From JBBQXK01 sp038251625 (lineage in GTDB: Bacteria > Pseudomonadota > Alphaproteobacteria > Rhodobacterales > Rhodobacteraceae), in contig JBBSBE010000043.1 of the NCBI GenBank assembly GCA_038251625.1, positions 1 through 28,158 on the forward strand: DNA of 28,158 nucleotides, in the 5' to 3' direction. Positions 22,077 through 28,158 of the stretch are shown in pieces. The first letter of the stretch is position 1. Every line of letters starts with the position of its first letter. The position numbers and the translations under genes are program-made. The notes beneath the pieces are model-generated. The model was not told the origin of the DNA. It searched no databases and saw only the letters and a list, made by a program, of their open reading frames with translations.

Positions 22077-23006
22077 ATGCCGCCGCCCGATCGTACCCTC
22101 GCCGCCGCTGCCCTCGTCCTGGCCTATGCCACGCTGATCGGCTTCACCGACAATTTCGTGCGCGTGATCGCGGATGAAGCGGGGATGTGGCAGTTTCATG
22201 TGATCCGGTCGGCGATGGTCTTTGCAATTCTCGCTCTGGTTGCGGTGCCGCTTCGGCTGCGCCTGCGACCGGTCAGCTTCCGGGCGGTGGCGGCGCGGTC
22301 GGCACTGCAAGGCACGGCGATGCTGTTCTATTTCGGTGCGCTGGCGTTTCTGCCCGTGGCGCAGGTGGCCGCAGGGCTGTTCACCGCGCCGGTGTTCGTG
22401 CTGATCTTCGGGCGCCTCATCTGGGGGCACCAGTTGGGGCCGGTGCGCGTTGCAGCCGTGGCGTTGGGTTTTGCGGGTGTCGTCATGGTCCTTGGTCCCG
22501 AGGCTGCGCGCGGTGCCACGCTGGCGGCCACGCTGCCGGTGCTTGCAGGGGCGCTTTACGCGCTGGCCAACCTTGCCACCCGCGAATGGTGTGCGGGCGA
22601 AAGCGCCGAGGTGCTGGCGGCCGGGTTCTTTGCCATGATGGCGATCCTTGGCGTGGCGGGCATCGCCGTGCTGGCGCTCTGGCCATTGCCGGTGCCTGAA
22701 GGCACGAGCGGCTTTGTGTTGCGCGGGTGGGTGACGCCGGGGCCCGCCTTCTGGGGCTGGACGGCGGTACAGGCGGCGGGGTCGCTGGTGGCCGTGGCCT
22801 GCGTCATGCGCGCCTACCAGCTTGCCGAAGCCAGCCGCGTTGCCGTTTTCGAATACCTTACACTGCCTGCCTCGGCCTTCTGGGGTTGGGTCATCTGGTC
22901 GGAACGCTTGGCGCCCCTTGCGATCGTCGGCATGGCGCTGATCGCCGCTGCCGGGGCGATGATCGCGCTCCGCGCGCGTCAGGCGCCTGCAGGATCCGCC
23001 GCCTGA
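22077..23006 (+). CDS. EamA-family (DMT) transporter
   Basis: An inner-membrane metabolite or amino-acid exporter/importer of the drug/metabolite transporter superfamily. The 309 residues carry about ten hydrophobic segments arranged as two EamA repeats; the second ends with VFEYLTLPASAFWGWVIWSE, a usual EamA signature region. The substrate cannot be inferred. AAGGA (22067-22071) precedes ATG 22077; the open frame continues to 21969 but that part is not membrane-like. Its last 28 bases overlap the convergent tdk gene. Confidence 0.9.
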   Translation: MPPPDRTLAAAALVLAYATLIGFTDNFVRVIADEAGMWQFHVIRSAMVFAILALVAVPLRLRLRPVSFRAVAARSALQGTAMLFYFGALAFLPVAQVAAGLFTAPVFVLIFGRLIWGHQLGPVRVAAVALGFAGVVMVLGPEAARGATLAATLPVLAGALYALANLATREWCAGESAEVLAAGFFAMMAILGVAGIAVLALWPLPVPEGTSGFVLRGWVTPGPAFWGWTAVQAAGSLVAVACVMRAYQLAEASRVAVFEYLTLPASAFWGWVIWSERLAPLAIVGMALIAAAGAMIALRARQAPAGSAA

Positions 23007-23581
23007 TCGCCCATCGCCGCGCGCCAGTGGCGACGGCAGAGCGAAACATAGGTCTCGTTCCCGCCGATCTGCACCTGCGCGCCGTCCTGCAGGGGGCGGC
23101 CATCCGGCCCCTTGCGCACCACCATCGTGGCCTTCTTCCCGCAAGCGCAGATCGTGCGCACTTCCCGCATCTCATCCGCCCAGGCCAGCAGGGCCGCCGA
23201 TCCGGGGAACAGATCGCCCCGGAAATCCACCCGCAGACCGTAGCACATCACCGGCACGCCCAGATCATCCACCGCGCGCGCAAGCTGCCAGACCTGCGCC
23301 TTTGACAAGAACTGCGCCTCGTCGATGAACACGCAGGCCACCGGGCCCTGAGCCAGCCGGGCCACAAGCTTGGCGTAAAGGTCCTCGTCGGGGGCGAACA
23401 TGTCGGCGGGCTCGCCGATCCCGATGCGGCTGGCGATCCGGCCCTCGCCCGCGCGGCGGTCGAACTGCGCGGTGACAAGCCAAGGCACCATGCCGCCCTC
23501 GCGGTAATTGTGCGCGGCTTGCAAAAGCGCGGTCGATTTGCCCGCATTCATGGTGGAGTAGTGGAAATAGAGCTTGGCCAT
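22979..23581 (-). CDS. tdk: thymidine kinase
   Basis: Phosphorylates thymidine (and deoxyuridine) to the monophosphate. Walker A AGKST at residues 13-17, Walker B FIDEAQF at about 85-91 with Glu88 as the probable base, and a lasso-region zinc site from Cys145, Cys147, Cys182 and His185 (usual family spacing CxxC; here CAC). The length of 200 is typical for the type II enzyme. ATG 23581 gives MAKLYFHYSTMNAGKST, the family opening; ATG 23593 is possible. It competes with deoA in this genome for the same substrate. Its 3' end overlaps the EamA transporter gene by 28 bp. Confidence 0.95.
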   Translation of the reverse strand: MAKLYFHYSTMNAGKSTALLQAAHNYREGGMVPWLVTAQFDRRAGEGRIASRIGIGEPADMFAPDEDLYAKLVARLAQGPVACVFIDEAQFLSKAQVWQLARAVDDLGVPVMCYGLRVDFRGDLFPGSAALLAWADEMREVRTICACGKKATMVVRKGPDGRPLQDGAQVQIGGNETYVSLCRRHWRAAMGDQAADPAGA

Positions 23582-23705
23582 GCCGCGCCCCATAGCGCAA
23601 CGCGTGCGGCGGCGGCAAGGCCCGGGCGGACTGTCCCGCCGCAGCCACAGAGGCAGCCGCAGCGGGACGGGAAAGGGATGCGGCCGCCCCCACACTCGGA
23701 ACAGG

Positions 23706-23724
23706 CGCCCCCACATGGGGCGCA
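23706..23724 (-). terminator. hairpin between the helicase and tdk genes
   Basis: GCGCCCC and GGGGCGC pair around a 5-base loop, about 35 bases after the helicase stop in the 177-bp spacer. There is no T-run, so this is a weak terminator candidate. Confidence 0.25.
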
Positions 23725-23758
23725 AGGTTCATTCTGGCAAAGGCGCGTTGACGGGCGG

Positions 23759-25078
23759 TTAACGCCCGCGACGATTCCGCTGCGGTGCCTGCGCGCCACC
23801 TTGGGCCGGGCGCGGCTTGGCAGCCTGCACGGGGCGACCTGCGCCTTGCGGCTTTGCGCCCCCGGCCTTCTGGCCCGGACGCCCGCCGCCACCCTGCGCG
23901 CGGCGGCTGCCACTGCCCGGTTTTGGTGCGGCGGCCACGATATCGGCCGCCCATGGCGCCCCGCCGATGATCGGCAGCGGCTTCTTCAACAGCTTCTCGA
24001 TCGCCTGCAACTCGCCCATCTCGGCGGGTGCGCAGAACGCGACCGCCGTACCCTCGGCACCCGCACGCGCGGTGCGACCGATGCGGTGGACATAGTTTTC
24101 GGCCACGTTCGGCATATCGTAGTTATAGACGTGCCGCACCGTCGGGATGTCGATGCCGCGCGCGGCGACGTCTGTCGCCACCAGCACGTCCATCTTGCCC
24201 GCGCGGAAGTCGGCCAGCATCCGTTCGCGCTGGCCCTGGCTCTTGTTGCCATGGATCGCGCCCACGTTGAAACCCCATCCCAGCAACAGCTTTGCCAGCT
24301 TGTCCGACCCATGCTTGGTGCGGCCAAAAACCAGCGCCTGCTCGCCCACGTGCTTTTTCAGATAGTCCTCCAGCAGCTTCGCCTTGTCGCCCTGCGGGGT
24401 GAAATGCACACCCTGCACGATCTTTTCGATCGGCTTGCCGGGCGGCGCCACCTGCACGCGGATGGGATCGCGCAGATAGGTATCGGCGATTTCCTCGATA
24501 TCCTTGGGCATCGTGGCGCTGAAAAGCATCGTCTGGCGCTTTTGCGGGATGTGCTTGGCGATCCGGCGCAGGGAATGGATGAACCCCATGTCCAGCATGT
24601 GGTCGGCCTCGTCCAGCACCAGATAGCCGCATTTCTCAAGGCTCACGTCGCCGCGCTCCAGCAGGTCGATCAGCCGCCCCGGCGTCGCCACCAGAACATC
24701 GGCCCCGCGCGACAGCGCTGCCGATTGCTTGTTGATCGACGCACCGCCGACCACGACCACCACCTTGACGGCGGTACCCTTGGTAAAGGCTGTCAGGTTG
24801 GCGTGAATCTGGGTCACCAGTTCCCGCGTCGGCGCCAGGATCAGCGCGCGGACATGGCGCGGGCCGGGCGGATGCCCAAGGTCAAGGATGCGATGCAGAA
24901 GCGGCAGCCCGAAGGCGGCGGTCTTGCCTGTGCCGGTCTGGGCCAGGCCCATCACGTCACGCCCCGCCATGATATGCGGGATGGCTTGCGCCTGAATGGG
25001 GGTGGGGGTGGTCAGTGCTGTCTTTTCCAGCGCCTGCACCAGCCGGGCGGAAAGCCCGAGGTCTGCGAAAGTGGTCAT
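23759..25078 (-). CDS. DEAD-box ATP-dependent RNA helicase (RhlE-like)
   Basis: Unwinds RNA duplexes in ribosome assembly or mRNA turnover. In order: Q motif (FADLGLS...TTPTPIQ), AQTGTGKT at residues 46-53, PTRELVTQI, ATPGR, VLDEADHM, SATMP, and the helicase C motifs ARGIDIP and HRIGRTARAG. A Gly/Ala/Arg/Gln-rich basic tail from about residue 380 is typical of RhlE-type proteins and aids RNA binding. Length is 439. The start could be ATG 25090 or 25078; MTTFADLGLS at 25078 is the family-like opening, and 25090 sits against a hairpin. The leader is unusually structured. Confidence 0.95.
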   Translation of the reverse strand: MTTFADLGLSARLVQALEKTALTTPTPIQAQAIPHIMAGRDVMGLAQTGTGKTAAFGLPLLHRILDLGHPPGPRHVRALILAPTRELVTQIHANLTAFTKGTAVKVVVVVGGASINKQSAALSRGADVLVATPGRLIDLLERGDVSLEKCGYLVLDEADHMLDMGFIHSLRRIAKHIPQKRQTMLFSATMPKDIEEIADTYLRDPIRVQVAPPGKPIEKIVQGVHFTPQGDKAKLLEDYLKKHVGEQALVFGRTKHGSDKLAKLLLGWGFNVGAIHGNKSQGQRERMLADFRAGKMDVLVATDVAARGIDIPTVRHVYNYDMPNVAENYVHRIGRTARAGAEGTAVAFCAPAEMGELQAIEKLLKKPLPIIGGAPWAADIVAAAPKPGSGSRRAQGGGGRPGQKAGGAKPQGAGRPVQAAKPRPAQGGAQAPQRNRRGR

Positions 25079-25094
25079 GGGTCCATCCATGTCA

Positions 25095-25131
25095 GAGGGC
25101 GCGAACGCCCTCACCCCGGGCGATTGCCCGG
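25095..25131 (-). promoter_or_regulatory. two tandem hairpins in the helicase mRNA leader
   Basis: On the minus strand CCGGGC-AATC-GCCCGG (25131 to 25116) is followed by GAGGGCG-TTCG-CGCCCTC (25112 to 25095), the latter with a UUCG loop. They end 16 bases before ATG 25078. Such structures near the ribosome-binding site of a helicase gene could allow feedback or cold control of translation; this is inference. Confidence 0.5.
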
Positions 25132-25226
25132 TGTCGTGCGCTCCGCGCGGCGCCCCTGCGTGAATGTGGGAACCTGTGGCCGGACCCTTTTGGTGCTCAC
25201 GCGGCACGGGTATCGAACACGTGGTG

Positions 25227-25255
25227 CACATGGGCCTTTCGGGACTGTCTGTCAA
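25227..25255 (-). promoter_or_regulatory. candidate promoter of the helicase gene
   Basis: A perfect TTGACA -35 box (25250-25255, minus strand) is followed after 17 bases by CATGTG, a weak -10. It would give a leader of about 140 bases before the helicase start. Confidence 0.4.
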
Positions 25256-25264
25256 CCCTGCGCC

Positions 25265-25552
25265 TCAGGCGGGGGGGAGGGACTGATCCCAGTCGGCGCC
25301 CATCGCAAGGATGCAGGCTTGCCCGTTGGCATAGCGCTGCACCAGCGTCCAGCGCCCGGCGTCGGTGGCCCAGACCTCCATCACGGCGTCCTGATCGCGG
25401 ATGCCGCTGGCCCGCAGCGTGGCGCCATATTGCCGCGTCAGCCGCTGCACGATGTCACCCCGGTCGGCACAGATGACCTCGGCAATCGGGCCGCCTGCAA
25501 TCGCGGGCAGGGGGCAAAGACACAACAACGCAAAGGCGATTCGCGAGAGCAT
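25265..25552 (-). CDS. small exported protein of unknown function
   Basis: A 95-residue protein with a signal peptide (MLSRIAFALLCLCPLPAIAG) and a mature part of about 75 residues. The mature part has ICADRGDIVQRLTRQYGATL, a central VMEVWATDAGRWTL and YANGQACILAMG. The two mature cysteines could form a disulfide in the periplasm. It resembles short uncharacterised exported proteins common in alphaproteobacteria (pattern R-x-x-V-x-x-L-x-x-x-Y-G-E and E-V-x-A-x-x-x-G-x-W-T). No function can be given. No good ribosome-binding site is visible before ATG 25552. It lies between the cytochrome gene terminator and the helicase promoter. Confidence 0.72.
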   Translation of the reverse strand: MLSRIAFALLCLCPLPAIAGGPIAEVICADRGDIVQRLTRQYGATLRASGIRDQDAVMEVWATDAGRWTLVQRYANGQACILAMGADWDQSLPPA

Positions 25553-25612
25553 ACATGGAATCGTAACACGTGTATGACAATTTCCGAATCCCCCAATTTG
25601 CGGCGCGGGACA

Positions 25613-25637
25613 GAAAAAGCGGCGACCCTTCGCCCGC
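25613..25637 (-). terminator. probable intrinsic terminator after the cytochrome c gene
   Basis: Directly after the stop codon on the minus strand, GCG(G)GCGA and TCGCCGC pair (7 pairs with a one-base bulge) around an AGGG loop, followed by TTTTTC. This would end the dehydrogenase-cytochrome transcript. Confidence 0.55.
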
Positions 25638-25638
25638 G

Positions 25639-26211
25639 TTACGGCGCCGGTACGATCTCCAGCTTCATCGCGGCGTACCAGTCGGCAACGGCACGGATCT
25701 GGCTGTCATCCAGGCTTTTTGCGATGTCGGTCATCACCGGGTGCTGCCGCTTGCCAAGGCGGAACGCCTTTAGCTGCGTGTCGATGTAAATGGATGTTTC
25801 CCCCCCAAGGTTCGGGGCGTCCGGCACCGCTGCAATTCCGGTCACGCCGTGGCAGGCGGTGCACCGCTCTGGCGCCATCTCGGCTGTCTTGCCGGGGGGC
25901 AGGGTGGCGCTGGCGCTTTGGGCGGAATACCAGGCTGCGAGATCTGCAATTGCCTGATCGCTCAGGGTCTTGGCCACCACCGTCATCATCTCGTTCACCC
26001 GCGTTCCATCACGGAACGCGGTCAACTGATGGACGATATAGGCCGGGTTCTCGCCCCCGATATGCGGGGCGATGGGGATCTTGGCATAGCCGTTCAGCCC
26101 GTGGCAGGTGCGGCACTGCCCCGCCAGCACCTTGCCCGCTGCCGGGTCGCCTTCTGCAGATGCGCCTTGGGCGAGGATGACCCCGCCCAAGACCAAAGCC
26201 AAAGCCCGCAT
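25639..26211 (-). CDS. diheme cytochrome c (c4-like)
   Basis: A periplasmic electron carrier of 190 residues with a signal peptide (residues 1-19, ending GASA). It has two similar domains, each with a heme site: CRTCH at 33-37 and CTACH at 117-121. Probable axial methionines are Met75 or Met76 in RVNEMM and Met160 in HPVM. The domain pattern (LGGE...YI..QL.AFR.G.R) is that of cytochrome c4. The ATG overlaps the stop of the upstream dehydrogenase gene by one base (TGATG), so the two are translated together. It is the likely electron acceptor of that dehydrogenase. Confidence 0.93.
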   Translation of the reverse strand: MRALALVLGGVILAQGASAEGDPAAGKVLAGQCRTCHGLNGYAKIPIAPHIGGENPAYIVHQLTAFRDGTRVNEMMTVVAKTLSDQAIADLAAWYSAQSASATLPPGKTAEMAPERCTACHGVTGIAAVPDAPNLGGETSIYIDTQLKAFRLGKRQHPVMTDIAKSLDDSQIRAVADWYAAMKLEIVPAP

Positions 26212-27467
26212 CAATTGCCCTCGTACCAGATCCGATAGATCGCGCCCGCCAGATCGTCCGAAACCAGGATCGACCCGTCACGCAACTGCGCCACATCCAC
26301 AGGTCTGCCAAGGTATTCGCCGTTGGCATCGATCCAGCCTTCCGCAAAAGGCTCCATCGTGGCGGTCCCGTCCTCGGCCACATAGGTCACCATCACCCGG
26401 GCACCGACGGGCGTCGTGCGGTTCCACGATCCGTGCTGGGCGGAAAAGATCGCGCCCTGATACTTCTCGGGAAACATCTTGCCCGAATAGAACATCATCC
26501 CAAGGTCGGCCGCATGAGCGATCGTCTCGACTGCGGGCATCACGGTGTCGGCCGGAGGCTCCTGATCCTTGTATTCGTTGGTGCGGACCGATCCGCCGCC
26601 GAACCAGGGATGCCCGAAGTGCTGGCCGATGGCCGTGATGTGGTTCAACTCGCCCGGCGGAATGTCATCGCCCATCCCGTCCACCTGATTGTCGGTGAAC
26701 CACAGATCGCCCGTCTTGGGATCGAAATCCTGCCCGACGGAATTGCGCACGCCATAGCTGTAAACCTCGCGCCCGGTGCCGTCCGTGTTCATCCGGATGA
26801 TCCCGCCGATCCCCCACTTGGTGTTGACCTCCAGGTTCTCGGGCGGCGCCACGTTGAACGGCTGGCCGAGCGAGATGTAGATCTTGCCATCCGGCCCAAC
26901 GTCACAGACCCGCGCGGTGTGGTTGAAGCTTTCCTGATCGGCAGGGATCAGATCGCCCTTCTTCACCAGATTAAACGCCGCCACATCGGGGCTTTCGTAG
27001 AAGAATTCGGCAGCCGGAAACAAAAGCACCCGGTTCTGTTCAGCGATGTAGAGGAACCCGTCCTTTGAAAAGCAGGGCCCGTTCGGGATCGAGAACTGCA
27101 GCGACGGCGCGAAGTCCTTTACCTCGTCGGCCACCCGGTCCTTGTTGCGGTCGGTCACGGACCAGACCTTGTCTTTCCGCGTGCCGACAAAGGTCACGAT
27201 CCCCTGCGGCCCCACCGCCATGTGCCGTGCGTCGGGCACCACCGCGTAAAGCCCGATCTTGAAACCCGGCGGCAGCGAAATGCCTTCCAGCGTTTTCTTG
27301 ATACCGTCCGCAAAGGGCCCGGTTTGATCGATGAACGTGAATTCGGTCGTTCCGGTTGACTGGAAATTCGACAGCTTTTCCAGATTATCCGGAACCGCGG
27401 GCGTTTGCGCCGCGGCGGTACCCGCAGCCAGGCCGAGGGCCGCGACAGTAGAAAGGAAGCGGTGCAT
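26211..27467 (-). CDS. PQQ-dependent sugar / sorbosone dehydrogenase family protein
   Basis: A periplasmic six-bladed beta-propeller of the glucose/sorbosone dehydrogenase family, predicted to oxidise an aldose or related alcohol with PQQ. A signal peptide (MHRFLSTVAALGLAAGTAAA) is followed by family motifs: GPDGKIYISLG, YGVRNSVGQDFDPKTGDLWFTDN, GQHFGHPWFGG, AQHGSWNR and GRPVDVAQLRDGSILVSDD near the C terminus. It is 418 residues long. GGGAGG five bases before ATG 27467 sets the start; the open frame extends further but has no signal. The substrate is unknown and PQQ synthesis genes are not in the window. Its partner cytochrome c follows with a one-base overlap. Confidence 0.9.
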   Translation of the reverse strand: MHRFLSTVAALGLAAGTAAAQTPAVPDNLEKLSNFQSTGTTEFTFIDQTGPFADGIKKTLEGISLPPGFKIGLYAVVPDARHMAVGPQGIVTFVGTRKDKVWSVTDRNKDRVADEVKDFAPSLQFSIPNGPCFSKDGFLYIAEQNRVLLFPAAEFFYESPDVAAFNLVKKGDLIPADQESFNHTARVCDVGPDGKIYISLGQPFNVAPPENLEVNTKWGIGGIIRMNTDGTGREVYSYGVRNSVGQDFDPKTGDLWFTDNQVDGMGDDIPPGELNHITAIGQHFGHPWFGGGSVRTNEYKDQEPPADTVMPAVETIAHAADLGMMFYSGKMFPEKYQGAIFSAQHGSWNRTTPVGARVMVTYVAEDGTATMEPFAEGWIDANGEYLGRPVDVAQLRDGSILVSDDLAGAIYRIWYEGN

Positions 27468-27713
27468 GGTGTCCTCCCGATTGGTGAAAGCGCGCGGAAA
27501 CAGTGCGGCGTCCTTGGGCGCCACCGGTGTCCGAACCTCGATGCGTGACGAGCGCGGTGCTCCTCCCAAAGCTCCCGCATTTGTGACGGTAGCGGGGCGG
27601 TTTCCCCCGCGTCAACCGAAAATGATCAACTTATGATTGTATCTACCTTCGACTTTCGTCCTATGGAGGTACCGTTGCCAAGGTGTCGGCGCGCGATCCG
27701 GGCTAGACAACTG
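27468..27713. other. spacer between the dehydrogenase and pstS genes
   Basis: This spacer must hold the leader and promoter of the minus-strand dehydrogenase gene. A TACAAT box occurs on the minus strand near 27638-27643 in an AT-richer stretch, without a convincing -35. No gene, repeat or known riboswitch pattern was recognised. Confidence 0.5.
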
Positions 27714-27742
27714 CATTCATAAAACTGTCGCAAAACCATTAC
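27714..27742 (+). promoter_or_regulatory. Pho box (PhoB-type half-sites) of pstS
   Basis: CATTCAT-AAAA-CTGTCGC (27714-27731) fits the CTGTCAT-N4-CTGTCAT Pho box; the second half-site matches 6 of 7 and the first 5 of 7. A third, weaker half-site CCATTAC follows at 27736-27742 in the same 11-bp register. A -10-like TATCCT lies at 27744-27749. The site predicts induction of pstS by phosphate limitation. Confidence 0.72.
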
Positions 27743-27822
27743 ATATCCTTTGTGCAGGACCGCTACCTCACGCCACGAGGGTGCCAAAGGCCCCCCTCCG
27801 CGATTCCTCAAGGGAGACATCC

Positions 27823-28158
27823 ATGTCCTTCACCAAACTTTCCGTGTCGGCGCTCGCGCTGGCCGCCTTCGCGGCGCCCGCCATGGCGCGCGACCAGATC
27901 CAGATCACCGGCTCCTCGACCGTGCTGCCCTACGCCACGATCGTCGCCGAAGCCTTCGGCGAAAACTTCAGCTTCCCGACACCGGTCGTGGAAGGTGGCG
28001 GTTCGGGCGCCGGTCGCGCCAAGATGTGTGAAGGCGTCGGCGAAAACACCGTCGACATCGCCAACTCGTCCTCGCGCATCAGCCAGAAAGACCTCGATAC
28101 CTGCGCCGCCAACGGCGTGGCCGAGGTGATGGAAGTCCGCATCGGCTATGATGGCATC
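27823..28158 (+). CDS. pstS: phosphate ABC transporter substrate-binding protein PstS, 5' part
   Basis: The periplasmic phosphate-binding protein of the high-affinity Pst transporter, cut by the window edge after 112 codons. A signal peptide (MSFTKLSVSALALAAFAAPAMA) leads to ITGSSTVLPYATIVAEAF and EGGGSGAGRAKMCEG, the phosphate-binding and family signature regions, then DIANSSSRI. AAGGGAG (27810-27816) precedes the ATG. The upstream Pho box supports the assignment. Presumably pstC, pstA, pstB and phoU follow outside the window. Confidence 0.93.
   Translation, partial: MSFTKLSVSALALAAFAAPAMARDQIQITGSSTVLPYATIVAEAFGENFSFPTPVVEGGGSGAGRAKMCEGVGENTVDIANSSSRISQKDLDTCAANGVAEVMEVRIGYDGI

Noticed and set aside
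25175..25260. tRNA-like 3' end (TTCGATA loop and a CCA) on the minus strand upstream of the helicase
   Set aside because: The T-stem has a mismatch, the acceptor strand is four bases too long and no anticodon arm can be built; it is a chance resemblance.
23510..25789. A 759-codon open frame on the plus strand
   Set aside because: It lies antisense to the DEAD-box helicase, whose motifs are complete. A long shadow frame is common at this GC content.
1..28158. CRISPR arrays, insertion sequences, phage genes or attachment sites
   Set aside because: No regularly spaced repeats, transposase or integrase motifs, or phage structural genes were seen. The tRNA-Glu is complete and no repeated 3' end of it was found nearby.

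Overview
The window reads as chromosomal DNA of a GC-rich alphaproteobacterium, most likely a member of the Rhodobacteraceae. Reasons: strongly G/C-ending codons, family-typical protein sequences (GlpX, RecJ, YcjX/YcjF, IleS, a SPOR-domain lipoprotein-like protein), and a GC-rich intergenic repeat ending in a GGGATATTT...AGAAGAAG tail that I recall from this family. The genus cannot be fixed from the sequence alone. There is no prophage, CRISPR array, insertion sequence or rRNA. The region is mostly housekeeping and metabolic.

Layout. 1-4.1 kb (minus strand): truA, glpX and recJ run toward a tRNA-Glu(UUC). 4.1-8.4 kb (plus): a ycjX-ycjF pair, both with probable TTG starts, followed back to back by a fusion flavoprotein (cyclic-nucleotide-binding-like domain, thioredoxin-fold-like linker, thioredoxin-reductase-like core without its redox cysteines). 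8.4-13.2 kb (plus): a repeat-rich spacer, ileS with its own promoter, and a 4-coumarate-CoA-ligase-like AMP-binding enzyme. 13.2-17.8 kb (plus): a tightly coupled nucleoside salvage operon cdd-deoA-deoB-add-upp, every junction an ATGA overlap, headed by a site that matches the RutR operator consensus at 12 of 14 positions. 17.8-19.25 kb (plus): a secreted SPOR-domain protein closed by a strong intrinsic terminator.

19.3-22 kb (minus): an acyl-CoA synthetase followed by a one-membrane-segment protein that looks like an M48 peptidase which has lost its HExxH. 22-23 kb (plus): an EamA transporter whose 3' end overlaps the convergent thymidine kinase gene by 28 bp. 23-25.6 kb (minus): tdk, a DEAD-box helicase with a structured leader, and a small exported protein. 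25.6-27.5 kb (minus): a PQQ-type sugar/sorbosone dehydrogenase gene joined by a one-base TGATG overlap to a diheme cytochrome c gene, a likely periplasmic oxidation module. 27.7 kb to the end (plus): Pho-box half-sites and the 5' part of pstS, cut by the window edge.

Points that deserve most attention are the RutR-like operator on the salvage operon, the compositionally foreign block inside the ileS editing domain, the CxxC-less fusion flavoprotein, the pseudo-M48 protein, the repeated cysteine modules in the SPOR protein, and the triple Pho half-site array. I found no convincing wholly new multigene system.
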